From: a virus
Strand: one strand, 5' to 3'
Length of the DNA: 22,413 nt
Virus record (IMG/VR): IMGVR_UViG_3300028801_000026
Span: 1-22,413 of that record
Position numbers and translations under genes: made by a program. Shown one piece after another: positions 13,266 through 19,900 of the stretch. The notes below the pieces were generated by a model. The model was given only the letters and a program-made list of their open reading frames with translations, was not told the origin of the DNA and made no database searches. Position 1 is the first letter of the stretch. The number at the start of each line of letters is the position of its first letter.

Positions 13266-13883
13266 ATAAAAGAAACTATTAATATAAAAGAACTAAAAGA
13301 ACAAATCAGATACGATTTAGTATCTGGATATTTCTTTTGGATTGTTTCTAAAAGAGGTAGAAGCCTAACAACACCAGCAGGTACAATTGACCACTTCGGT
13401 CATCGTAGGGTGTGTGTTAATGGAGTATTGTGGTTAGCATGTAACCTCGCATGGTATTACATGACTGGTGTGGTCCCCCCTGAACGAGTCCGTCACCTCG
13501 ACGGTAATCCCCTCAACAATCAGTGGACCAACCTACAGCTACAGACGCATGCTGAACACTTGAAGTATAGACGACGCCGACGTACCACGTGTACCGGAGT
13601 CAAGGGTATCTCTAAAAATTACGCTAACGATACCTGGGAAGTTTCCGTTGAACACAACGGTAAGTTTTACAATGCTGGACCTTTCCTTTCACTGGACGCC
13701 GCGCTTGCAGCGCACGAGACGTTAATTCAAAAGATTAGTAACGAAGTACCGAAGCAGGCCAAGCCTGTGGGACGTGTAAAATTCTCCGAAAAGGAGATAG
13801 CTCAAGCGATGGAGGTTTTTATTGAGCGAACTGAGCGTAATCCGCCACCTACTGAACAAGACGACTTACCATGGTATACGTGA
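13266..13883 (+). CDS. HNH homing endonuclease with AP2-like domain, non-canonical start
   Basis: A free-standing phage homing endonuclease. The N-terminal module reads YDLVSGYFFWIVSKRGR, then GTIDHFGHRRV and LAWYYMTG, the usual lead into the HNH site: His77 in VRHLDGNPLNNQ, with Asn85 and Asn89. Residues about 110-155 (GVKGISKNYANDTWEVSVEH onward) form an AP2-like DNA-binding domain, followed by a basic helical C-terminus. These frames are continuous with the region before GTG 13410, so that internal GTG would cut off a conserved part. No ATG, GTG or TTG exists upstream in frame; ATA 13266, 9 bases after GAGGAG, fits best and ATT 13278 is second. The 3' end overlaps the helicase start by 62 bases. 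Confidence 0.82.
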   Translation: MKETINIKELKEQIRYDLVSGYFFWIVSKRGRSLTTPAGTIDHFGHRRVCVNGVLWLACNLAWYYMTGVVPPERVRHLDGNPLNNQWTNLQLQTHAEHLKYRRRRRTTCTGVKGISKNYANDTWEVSVEHNGKFYNAGPFLSLDAALAAHETLIQKISNEVPKQAKPVGRVKFSEKEIAQAMEVFIERTERNPPPTEQDDLPWYT

Positions 13884-15054
13884 TAGAATCGATGTAGAGG
13901 ATCTCTCCAAAGACCTACATCCAATCCTACGTACTATTGATGCCCACTTTCTTGGTGACAACCACGAGAGTATCACAGTAGATGATCTATCTAACTTGTA
14001 TTTCTCAACGAATCGTGGTAAGATAGAGTTCTATCAAGATGTATTTGAAGCTATCAGGAAGAATGAAGCTTCGTTGGAAAGTACCGAGAAATTAATAGAC
14101 GGCCTACAAACGTCCAGGCTCCTACGGGAACTATCGCTGGATGCCTACGATGCAGCAGAGGGCCGCAAGCCAATGGAGGGCATTCTAGCCAAGCTGGAGG
14201 CACTTAAACAAACAGGTGAAGGAGATGCATCTAAAGATAGTGACTTGGATGACTTCGTATCTGATGATCTTATCGAGATCGTTAATGCAAGTCGTGCTGT
14301 GGAAGGTTTGCGATGGCGTCTTAACAGTCTTAATCAGGCTCTTGGTTCGCTTCGACAGGGTAATTTTGGTTTTGTATTTGCACGCCCCGAAACAGGCAAG
14401 ACGACGTTCCTCGCTTCGGAAGTTACACACATGGCTTCGCAAGCTAAGGGTCCGATTCTCTGGTTCAATAATGAGCAGGTTGGCCGAGAAGTAATGTTAC
14501 GTTGTTACCAAGCAGCCCTAGGGATTGACATGGTAACTTTGTTACGGGATATGCCGGGGAACCACAGACGATATCACGAGGTAACTCATGGGAATATCAA
14601 ACTCAAAGATTCGGCGAGTATCCACTGGAGGCAGGTGGAAAAGATCTGTTCGATCCAAAAACCATCTCTCGTTGTATTCGATCAAATTGACAAGATCAAG
14701 GGTTTTGATTCCGACCGGGAAGATCTCCGCCTTGGGGCGATCTACATATGGGCGCGTGAACTTGCGAAGACGTACTGCCCCGTTGTGGGGGTGTGCCAAT
14801 CTGATGGATCGGGAGAGGGTCAAAAGTGGCTTACCATGGGTAATGTGGCTAACGCCAAGACAAGTAAACAAGCTGAGGCGGATTGGATTTTGGGCATTGG
14901 CAAAGTGAATGAGCCTGGGTATGACAACTTACGCTTCATGCACCTGTCCAAGAACAAACTTGTTGGTGATCCAGACGGCAAGCCCGAGATGCGCCACGGA
15001 AGATTTGAAACACTGATTGATCCAACCATTGCCAGATATCAGGATTTAATGTGA
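13822..15054 (+). CDS. Replicative DNA helicase (RecA-fold, T7 gp4 C-terminal/DnaB-like)
   Basis: This hexameric-helicase-type motor unwinds DNA ahead of the polymerase and partners the primase at 10862-11662. Residues 1-130 are a helical N-terminal domain. The RecA core has the Walker A ARPETGKT (187-194, Lys193, Thr194), Glu218 in WFNNEQ as the likely catalytic base, the Walker B PSLVVFDQID (Asp287) and Gln326 in VCQSDGS. LSKNKL (375-380) corresponds to the late basic motif. The TTG start at 13822 is strongly supported: GGAGG is 6 bases upstream, and the next residues (MSELSVIRHLLNK) look like a normal helicase N-terminus. The length is 410 aa. The start lies inside the 3' end of the HNH gene. 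Confidence 0.93.
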   Translation: MSELSVIRHLLNKTTYHGIRDRIDVEDLSKDLHPILRTIDAHFLGDNHESITVDDLSNLYFSTNRGKIEFYQDVFEAIRKNEASLESTEKLIDGLQTSRLLRELSLDAYDAAEGRKPMEGILAKLEALKQTGEGDASKDSDLDDFVSDDLIEIVNASRAVEGLRWRLNSLNQALGSLRQGNFGFVFARPETGKTTFLASEVTHMASQAKGPILWFNNEQVGREVMLRCYQAALGIDMVTLLRDMPGNHRRYHEVTHGNIKLKDSASIHWRQVEKICSIQKPSLVVFDQIDKIKGFDSDREDLRLGAIYIWARELAKTYCPVVGVCQSDGSGEGQKWLTMGNVANAKTSKQAEADWILGIGKVNEPGYDNLRFMHLSKNKLVGDPDGKPEMRHGRFETLIDPTIARYQDLM

Positions 15055-15578
15055 AAAACTTTAAGTTGTTGGAGTTTGACTTCGACGCTGGACCTCTTCT
15101 TGAGGAACTAGCTGACAAGGAACATTTGTGGAACCAGAATGATATTCGAACCAAAGGTAATTCTTTTCACAAAGAAGCTGATGATATTCTGCTGATCTTT
15201 GATATTGATGAAGAAGATAACAAAGGATGCTATCCAGCGTCAGGGGAACTTGAAAAGCTGGGAGATTTTGTATATAACTTCTTGGAACATCTGGGGTACA
15301 CAGAAGACGACGCTGTATTGGGTCGCATGGTGTTGACTCGCCTTAAGCCAGGGAAAGTTATCTATCCCCATATAGACCTCAAGGACCACACGGATGCGTA
15401 TAACCGATATCATTTATGCCTTACCGATGCTGATAGTATTTTTATGTGTGGTGATGAAGTCCTTAACGAACTAGGTGGCACAGCTTTCTGGTTTGATAAT
15501 TCTTTGATGCACAGTGTACAAAACAAAGGCGACAGTGATCGCATTCACCTTATTGTGGACATAGCTAAACATGACTAA
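15051..15578 (+). CDS. 2-oxoglutarate/Fe(II) oxygenase, Asp/Asn beta-hydroxylase-like
   Basis: A double-stranded-beta-helix dioxygenase that should hydroxylate a substrate using iron, oxygen and 2-oxoglutarate. The iron ligands are visible as His107-x-Asp109 in LKPGKVIYPHIDL and His154 in NSLMHSVQNKG; Arg164 ten residues later is placed to bind 2-oxoglutarate. FWFDNSLMH and RIHLIVDI are typical of the aspartyl/asparaginyl hydroxylase branch. The acidic segment around 42-57 (DIDEEDNKG) has no known role. The GTG start overlaps the helicase stop, with AGGA 6 bases upstream. The substrate is unknown: it could be a protein side chain, a peptide from the upstream island or a nucleotide. Confidence 0.85.
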   Translation: MKNFKLLEFDFDAGPLLEELADKEHLWNQNDIRTKGNSFHKEADDILLIFDIDEEDNKGCYPASGELEKLGDFVYNFLEHLGYTEDDAVLGRMVLTRLKPGKVIYPHIDLKDHTDAYNRYHLCLTDADSIFMCGDEVLNELGGTAFWFDNSLMHSVQNKGDSDRIHLIVDIAKHD

Positions 15579-15759
15579 GAAACAGGAAGTGGCGTTTGTG
15601 GTGGTACGTAGCTGTGATGGAAAAGATCAAACTCCTGTGGCTATCTTCATGAACTACGATGACGCAGTGGAGACGGCCGGTGCCCACACCCAGAAGTTTA
15701 TTGACGAGGGTATCAAGGGCTTCCGGTTTGACGTAGCTACGACTGCATTTTATGATTAA
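15571..15759 (+). CDS. Small hypothetical protein, 62 aa
   Basis: Function unknown. It is an alpha/beta mini-protein: strand (EVAFVVVRSCDG), strand (PVAIFMNYDD), helix (AVETAGAHTQKFIDEG) and strand (FRFDVATTAFYD), a pattern seen in many small phage proteins that present a sheet and one helix. The ATG overlaps the oxygenase end by 8 bases and the stop overlaps the polymerase start (TAATG). Confidence 0.72.
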   Translation: MTKKQEVAFVVVRSCDGKDQTPVAIFMNYDDAVETAGAHTQKFIDEGIKGFRFDVATTAFYD

Positions 15760-16898
15760 TGAGTGCACTATGCGTAGATGTAGAGACGAGCACACACAAC
15801 AATGGTGCGCCCTATGATAGACGAAACACAATTGTATGTTATAGCTGGGCAGATGAGACTTCTGCGGGAGCAAATAAGGTTACATCGGATAGCATCGAAA
15901 TCCTTAGAGACAAGATTCTCGGAGCTAGAGTTCTCATTGGGCACAACATTAAATTTGATATCCATTGGCTCAACAAAATTGGAATCGAAGTCCCAGAAAT
16001 CTGCCGAGTCCACGACACCCAAACCGGCGAGTTCATCTTAAGTAGACAAACGGAGAGGTATCCTTCGTTGGAGGATGCCCTCGTGCGGCATGATCTTGGA
16101 CATAAGTTAGACGTTGTTAAGACGGAGTATTGGGCTAAAGGAATCCAAACGGAAGATGTGCCGTGGCCTATCCTAGAGGAGTATGCTATCTGGGATGCCA
16201 AGATGACCTTGGCCTTGTATCATAAACAACAAGAACTGTTAACACAAAACCAGAAACGTTTGGTCAATCTCATGGGCATGGATCTATTGATCCTTCAGAC
16301 TATGGAGAAAAATGGTTTGGTGTACGACGAGGAGTTATGTCATAAACGTGCGGAGGAGATTAAGGGAGAGATACAACGCATCACCGAGAAGTTATCTAGC
16401 ATTTATCCTAACGTGCCTATTAACTTCGGTAGTGGGGATCAGCTATCTGCCTTTCTTTATGGTGGAACAATTGTGGAGGAAGGTAAGGAGCACATCGGCT
16501 TCTTCAAAAGCGGAGCACGAGTAGGGGAACCTAAATATAAGAACATCGAGATTCTCCACGAACTTCCCAGATTAGTGACACCCCTGCGTGGGTCGGAACT
16601 AAAGAAGGAGGGATTCTGGGCAACGAATCAAGATACCTTACTCAAACTCAAAGGCAACAAAGCTACCAAAGCAATCATTGAGTTGATCCAGCGTCAGGTG
16701 CGACTTGATACCCTATTGTCTAAAACATATGAAGGGATCATCAAAGTCAACCGAGAGCAGATGTGGGAACCAGGTGTACTCCACGGTCAACTGAATCAAT
16801 GCGTGGCCGTCAGCGGTCGCCTCAGTGCTTCTAAACCCAACCAGCAGAACTTTGATGGGGAAGCTGCTGATTTATTCGTGAGCAGATATAGTGACTAA
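15759..16898 (+). CDS. DNA polymerase, family A, N-terminal fragment (3'-5' exonuclease and thumb)
   Basis: The first half of a split PolA-type replicative polymerase. The proofreading exonuclease is intact: ExoI LCVDVET (Asp7, Glu9), ExoII IGHNIKFDIHW (Asn63, Asp67) and ExoIII EYAIWDAK (Tyr142, Asp146). The thumb region and start of the palm follow, ending with VSGRLSASKPNQQNF and then DLFVSRYSD directly before the stop. In an undivided enzyme the next residues would be the motif A strand, which is found instead at 17048. The 379-aa protein therefore lacks all polymerase catalytic residues and must work with the second fragment. It starts on the previous stop codon (TAATG). Confidence 0.93.
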   Translation: MSALCVDVETSTHNNGAPYDRRNTIVCYSWADETSAGANKVTSDSIEILRDKILGARVLIGHNIKFDIHWLNKIGIEVPEICRVHDTQTGEFILSRQTERYPSLEDALVRHDLGHKLDVVKTEYWAKGIQTEDVPWPILEEYAIWDAKMTLALYHKQQELLTQNQKRLVNLMGMDLLILQTMEKNGLVYDEELCHKRAEEIKGEIQRITEKLSSIYPNVPINFGSGDQLSAFLYGGTIVEEGKEHIGFFKSGARVGEPKYKNIEILHELPRLVTPLRGSELKKEGFWATNQDTLLKLKGNKATKAIIELIQRQVRLDTLLSKTYEGIIKVNREQMWEPGVLHGQLNQCVAVSGRLSASKPNQQNFDGEAADLFVSRYSD

Positions 16899-17064
16899 GC
16901 ACGTTGTCAACGAAGAAAAGATGTTGAGTAATATCTTTGTAAAGCTGGAGTATTCTGACACCTTCCAGGACTTCATAATGAACTTGAGTAAGGAAGAATA
17001 TGAGGCTTTGAGTCATGCTGTCAAGACACGGGATCTGAAGGAATCTAATGCTGGTAGCGTGTGA
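16891..17064 (+). CDS. 57-aa protein wedged between the polymerase halves
   Basis: Function unknown. A GTG start lies 8 bases inside the first polymerase fragment and the stop lies 17 bases inside the second, so the gene bridges the split exactly. The product is charged and appears mostly helical (EEKMLSNIFVKLE, TFQDFIMNLSKEEYEALSHA). No ribosome-binding site is strong, so termination-reinitiation is likely. I see no nuclease motif, and the gap (about 150 bases) is too short for a typical group I intron. The frame could also be fortuitous coding of inserted DNA. Confidence 0.5.
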   Translation: MTKHVVNEEKMLSNIFVKLEYSDTFQDFIMNLSKEEYEALSHAVKTRDLKESNAGSV

Positions 17065-17770
17065 TGCCAGCCAATTGGAGTGGCGCACAGCCTTGCAGCT
17101 TAGCCAAGACCCGGTTGGGATCAAGGAGATTGTTGAAGGCCAAGATCCGCACAGCCTCAACGAAAAAGCCTTTAACCTACCTAGTCGATTCATTGCAAAG
17201 ATCTACCTCTTCCGCACTATTTTCCGAGGGAGCGGCTACGCCTTTTCAGTGGATCCGGATTTCATGCACGTGTCCACCAGTCCCGCTTTCTGGGACGGAA
17301 TAGGAGAAAAATTCTATGGTAAATACAAAGTACTTGATGCGACACATAAGCACTGGGCGGAAGAGGTCATGGCTGGTCGACCGCTCGTCGGTCCGTCAGG
17401 ACGAGAGTGGACTATCAAAATCACGCGAGATCGCTACGGAGAACTCAAAGTACCATGGACAACTCTAACAAACTACCCAGTACAGGGGACAGGTGCCGAT
17501 GTAATGATGATCGCCCGTATCAGCTTCTCACGCCGGTTGAAGGCTCTTGGTATTCCGGTACTGTTGATTTCAACGGTCCACGATTCAATCGTAGTGGATT
17601 GCGAGAAGAAGTATGTGGACCAAGTTGTAAAGCTGTTCTACGAGGTGTTCGACGATCTGGTGAGCAACCTGAATCGGACGTTCAAGATTAACTGGACAGT
17701 GCCCTTAGCTTGTGAAGTGAAAGTCGGAATGAACACTCTTGATATGGTTAAAGTTGACAAGCCTTATTAA
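17048..17770 (+). CDS. DNA polymerase, family A, C-terminal fragment (palm and fingers)
   Basis: The second half of the split polymerase holds all catalytic motifs: motif A LVACDASQLEWR with Asp6, motif B RFIAKIYLFRTIFRGSGYAF with Arg47 and Lys51, and motif C STVHDSIVVD with His178 and Asp179. GPSGREW and NYPVQGTGADVMM are also typical of the family. The ATG at 17048 has AAGGA 5 bases upstream, so it is translated independently and begins immediately before motif A. The 240-aa product is intact. Together with the 379-aa fragment it gives the length of a compact phage PolA. The break falls in the palm, where the two chains must associate to form the active site. Confidence 0.94.
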   Translation: MLVACDASQLEWRTALQLSQDPVGIKEIVEGQDPHSLNEKAFNLPSRFIAKIYLFRTIFRGSGYAFSVDPDFMHVSTSPAFWDGIGEKFYGKYKVLDATHKHWAEEVMAGRPLVGPSGREWTIKITRDRYGELKVPWTTLTNYPVQGTGADVMMIARISFSRRLKALGIPVLLISTVHDSIVVDCEKKYVDQVVKLFYEVFDDLVSNLNRTFKINWTVPLACEVKVGMNTLDMVKVDKPY

Positions 17771-17783
17771 ATTGTGTTAAGAT
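17754..17783 (+). promoter_or_regulatory. Probable sigma70-type promoter of the ssDNA-binding protein gene
   Basis: A perfect TTGACA (17754-17759), overlapping the end of the polymerase gene, is followed after 18 bases by TAAGAT (17778-17783), a 4/6 match to the -10 box. The predicted transcription start is near 17790, shortly before the AGGAG site of the ssDNA-binding protein. It would allow separate high expression of that protein. Confidence 0.6.
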
Positions 17784-17795
17784 GTATATATACAT
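17782..17795 (+). repeat. Perfect 14-bp palindrome over the predicted transcription start
   Basis: ATGTATATATACAT is its own reverse complement and spans the end of the -10 box and the predicted start point. Position and symmetry are what one expects of an operator for a dimeric regulator, but an AT-rich palindrome of this size can also arise by chance. Confidence 0.45.
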
Positions 17796-17807
17796 TTAGG
17801 AGATTGA

Positions 17808-18398
17808 ATGAGTATTCAAGTTCAGGTTTTATCAGTAACCAGTGAAACGAAACCGACTGCCAAGGGTAGTTATCAGATGCTTGAAGTAGCATACAAGAAT
17901 CTGAGTGATGGTGGTAAGGTTGGTGCGAAGAAGCTTATGTCCTTCAGCAAGACCGAAGGGACTACGTTTAGGGTGCTGGCAGACGCAAAGGCGTTGGAAG
18001 TGTATGACGTTGAGTTGGTTAAAGGGGAGAAGTATTGGGAATGGACGACCGCAACTCGAAATCACGGCGGCGGTGCGACCTCGGGGAGCACAAGTGGGTC
18101 TGGTTCGACGACGGGGACATCGGCTCGCACTGGTACTGCAAGTTATGCCACTGCAAAGCCGACCTACGAAACTCCGGAGGAACGGGCGAAGAAGCAGATC
18201 TTTATTGTTCGCCAGTCAAGTCTGAGCAACGCGATTGAACTTCTCACAACGGGAGCAAAGGTTCCCCCTCACGTGGATGACATAATTGCAACTGCTGAGC
18301 GTTTTGAGGCATTTGTTTTTGGTAGTGGAGAAGCTGAAGACACCGCTCGTAAAGATGTGGGAAGTATCGAAGATATGGAAGATTCTATTCCTTATTGA
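17808..18398 (+). CDS. Single-stranded DNA-binding protein (phage OB-fold type)
   Basis: It binds and protects ssDNA at the replication fork. Residues 1-82 are a beta-rich OB-like domain (SIQVQVLSVTS, SYQMLEVAYKN, KKLMSF, YDVELV). Residues 84-118 form a Gly/Ser/Thr linker. Residues 120-172 hold the conserved PEERAKKQIFIVRQSSLS motif and helices, and the tail ends in an acidic, Tyr-terminated stretch (IEDMEDSIPY) like the protein-binding tip of other SSBs. This layout matches the ssDNA-binding proteins of LUZ24-type phages as I know them. It has its own promoter and AGGAGA 7 bases before the ATG. A second gene overlaps the linker in another frame. Confidence 0.85.
   Translation: MSIQVQVLSVTSETKPTAKGSYQMLEVAYKNLSDGGKVGAKKLMSFSKTEGTTFRVLADAKALEVYDVELVKGEKYWEWTTATRNHGGGATSGSTSGSGSTTGTSARTGTASYATAKPTYETPEERAKKQIFIVRQSSLSNAIELLTTGAKVPPHVDDIIATAERFEAFVFGSGEAEDTARKDVGSIEDMEDSIPY
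18041..18238 (+). CDS. Overprinted small zinc-finger protein within the ssDNA-binding protein gene, 65 aa
   Basis: An open frame lying wholly inside the ssDNA-binding protein gene, in another frame. Its product looks like a real protein rather than a shadow: GEHKWVWFDDGDIGSHWY leads into CKLCHC, giving a zinc-ribbon-like arrangement with His17, His30, Cys33, Cys36 and Cys38. Small phage proteins of the form His-x-Trp...Asp-Asp-Gly-Asp...Trp-Tyr-Cys-x-x-Cys are common. GGGGAGAAG lies just upstream, suiting the ATG (spacing 11) or a TTG at 18035 (spacing 5). The overlap covers the low-complexity linker of the host gene, where a second frame would be tolerated. Function unknown. Confidence 0.6.
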   Translation: MDDRNSKSRRRCDLGEHKWVWFDDGDIGSHWYCKLCHCKADLRNSGGTGEEADLYCSPVKSEQRD

Positions 18399-18403
18399 AC
18401 CAT

Positions 18404-18434
18404 TTGCAGCACGGCTGTACACACGACTTATAAC
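18404..18434 (+). promoter_or_regulatory. Weak candidate promoter
   Basis: The 64-base gap after the ssDNA-binding protein gene contains TTGCAG (18404-18409) and TATAAC (18429-18434) separated by 19 bases. The spacing is long and the -35 box imperfect, so this is only a possibility. Confidence 0.25.
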
Positions 18435-18462
18435 ACTAACACAAATTAAGGACATATTAGAA

Positions 18463-18681
18463 ATGTTTACTTTTTTCTCGACGTTTAAAGCAAAAGTTGT
18501 AGCAGAATTGGCTGACATCAAAGCAGCATTCACGCGTATTGAACAGAAGCTGGATGCGATGTTTGGTGTGACGGCCAAGCCGGCAGCTCCCGCAGCAGCG
18601 GCTGATCCGAAGCCGGAAACGGTTGTGGTGCCTCCGGTAGTTGTTGCTCCGACGGAAACGACTACTCCCCCGGCAGCCTAA
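18463..18681 (+). CDS. Small coiled-coil protein with Pro/Ala-rich tail, 72 aa
   Basis: Function unknown. Residues 5-35 form one amphipathic helix, likely a coiled coil (KVVAELADIKAAFTRIEQKL), followed by an Ala/Pro/Val/Thr-rich extended tail (about residues 42-72). Such helix-plus-tail proteins often oligomerise, but no family is recognised. I chose ATG 18463, 10 bases after AAGGA; the frame is open upstream to 18286, inside the ssDNA-binding protein gene, without a start signal there. The exonuclease gene begins 3 bases after its stop. Confidence 0.7.
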   Translation: MFTFFSTFKAKVVAELADIKAAFTRIEQKLDAMFGVTAKPAAPAAAADPKPETVVVPPVVVAPTETTTPPAA

Positions 18682-18684
18682 ATC

Positions 18685-19389
18685 ATGCGAGCATTGGTGG
18701 ATGCTGATATTGTAGCGTTCTCCTGTGCCGCCTACAACAATGAGTACGGTTGGGACGCTGTGGTACGAGACATCGATGACCTAATGAATCGAATACTCAA
18801 CACCACGCGTGCCGACTCCTACCAATGTTTTATCACAGGCGACAACAACAAACGTTATGAAATCGATCCAGAATACAAAGCCAACAGGAAAGACAAAATA
18901 CCGCCAGTGTTCCGCGCCGAGGCTAATGCTTACATGGTCACTAAGTGGGGTGCCAGAGTCTCCGACGGTAATGAGGCTGACGATGAGATGGGCATCAATC
19001 AAAGCCAAGCGGAACCGCTAACCACGATCATCTGCTCCATAGACAAAGACCTTAAGCAGATCGCAGGTCGTCACTACAACTGGAGACGAGATGAGTTTGA
19101 TATGGTCGATCCTCTTGACGGACTACGCCTGTTTTATAGGCAGCTTCTCACTGGGGATACTAGTGATAATGTTCATGGTATCCGGGGTATTGGGCCGGTA
19201 AAAGCGGGTAAGTATATTAATGACGTAGAAGACGAATGGGACATGTTCGAGATAGTTCAAGCCCTATACAACGATGACGAACGACTTCTACGAAACGGTA
19301 AATTACTTTGGATAATGAAAAAAGACAATGACTGGTGGGAATTCCCGAAGGAAACAGAAGTTAGACTCGATCAAGCCATACAAGAGTAA
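18685..19389 (+). CDS. 5'-3' exonuclease (FEN/T7 gp6-like)
   Basis: A structure-specific nuclease that removes RNA primers and degrades duplex DNA from 5' ends. Acidic metal ligands are in place: Asp6/Asp8 in LVDADIVAF, Asp53, EADDEMG with Glu97, Asp99 and Asp100, SIDKDLK with Asp120/Asp122, and TGDTSDNVHGIRGIG with Asp158/Asp161 and the helix-3-turn-helix DNA-binding motif. YKANRKDK (64-71) is the usual arch-region Arg/Lys site. At 234 aa it is a compact member. No clear ribosome-binding site precedes the ATG, suggesting coupling to the upstream gene. The end overlaps endonuclease I by 62 bases. Confidence 0.92.
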   Translation: MRALVDADIVAFSCAAYNNEYGWDAVVRDIDDLMNRILNTTRADSYQCFITGDNNKRYEIDPEYKANRKDKIPPVFRAEANAYMVTKWGARVSDGNEADDEMGINQSQAEPLTTIICSIDKDLKQIAGRHYNWRRDEFDMVDPLDGLRLFYRQLLTGDTSDNVHGIRGIGPVKAGKYINDVEDEWDMFEIVQALYNDDERLLRNGKLLWIMKKDNDWWEFPKETEVRLDQAIQE

Positions 19390-19714
19390 GTTCGAGCAAA
19401 CATTTGCACAAGCTTATCCAAAACTAAAATACGAAACAGATAAGCTCCAGTATCAAGTAACACACACATACAACCCAGACTTCAAAGTAAAAGAGGGTGT
19501 GTACATCGAAACTAAGGGACTGTTCAAAGCACAAGATCGTGCTAAACATCTTCATATCAAAGAACAACATCCCGACATCACTGTTTATCTAGTGTTCCAG
19601 AATCCCAATAATAAACTGAGCCGAGTCTCTAAGACTACATATGGCGAGTGGTGCGACCAGCACGGGATCAAATGGGCTACGATAGACTCTATTCCAAAGG
19701 AATGGTTCAAATGA
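19328..19714 (+). CDS. Endonuclease I (T7 gp3-like Holliday junction resolvase)
   Basis: It cleaves branched DNA and host DNA. The PD-(D/E)xK active site is clear: Glu23 (KFEQ), Asp51 in YNPDF, and Glu61-x-Lys63 in YIETKGL. The downstream segment RAKHLHIKEQHPDI and the C-terminal TYGEWCDQHGIKWA closely follow T7 gp3. The 128-aa length is slightly below that of T7. The ATG at 19328 lies within the exonuclease gene and lacks a good ribosome-binding site, but the N-terminal basic segment (RRKQKL) suits this family and no later ATG exists before the active site. Confidence 0.92.
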   Translation: MTGGNSRRKQKLDSIKPYKSKFEQTFAQAYPKLKYETDKLQYQVTHTYNPDFKVKEGVYIETKGLFKAQDRAKHLHIKEQHPDITVYLVFQNPNNKLSRVSKTTYGEWCDQHGIKWATIDSIPKEWFK

Positions 19715-19866
19715 ATTCAATGGCATCAGCAGTAATCCGACAGATCCTTAATGGGTTTGTTGTTGTTCTCTTTGTCCCGCCCACCGCAACGGAAGGGGCT
19801 GTTGAAACCGAAACCTACTACGCTACGATAGCCGAGGCAAGCGCAGCACTGGTTGCGGCCCTTTAA
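19711..19866 (+). CDS. Small hypothetical protein, 51 aa
   Basis: Function unknown. The ATG overlaps the endonuclease stop (ATGA), with AAGGA 9 bases upstream. Residues 6-23 are hydrophobic (SAVIRQILNGFVVVLFV), perhaps a beta hairpin rather than a membrane helix, followed by a Thr/Glu-rich strand and an Ala-rich C-terminal helix (EASAALVAAL). The strand-strand-helix pattern resembles the other small proteins of this genome. Confidence 0.6.
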   Translation: MNSMASAVIRQILNGFVVVLFVPPTATEGAVETETYYATIAEASAALVAAL

Positions 19867-19900
19867 TGAAAAGCGATAACATCGCGGTGGAGCGCCGCTC

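Noticed and set aside
13249-13269. Six-codon ATG frame before the HNH gene
   Set aside because: It contains the ribosome-binding site of the HNH gene and ends at once; more likely incidental than a leader peptide.
15802-16041. 79-codon frame inside the polymerase exonuclease domain
   Set aside because: Reads like a plausible helical protein, but there is no ribosome-binding site and it overlies conserved Exo motifs.
16899-17047. Group I intron or intein between the polymerase halves
   Set aside because: The gap is too short for a typical group I intron, and the second half has its own start and ribosome-binding site; no intein motifs are seen.
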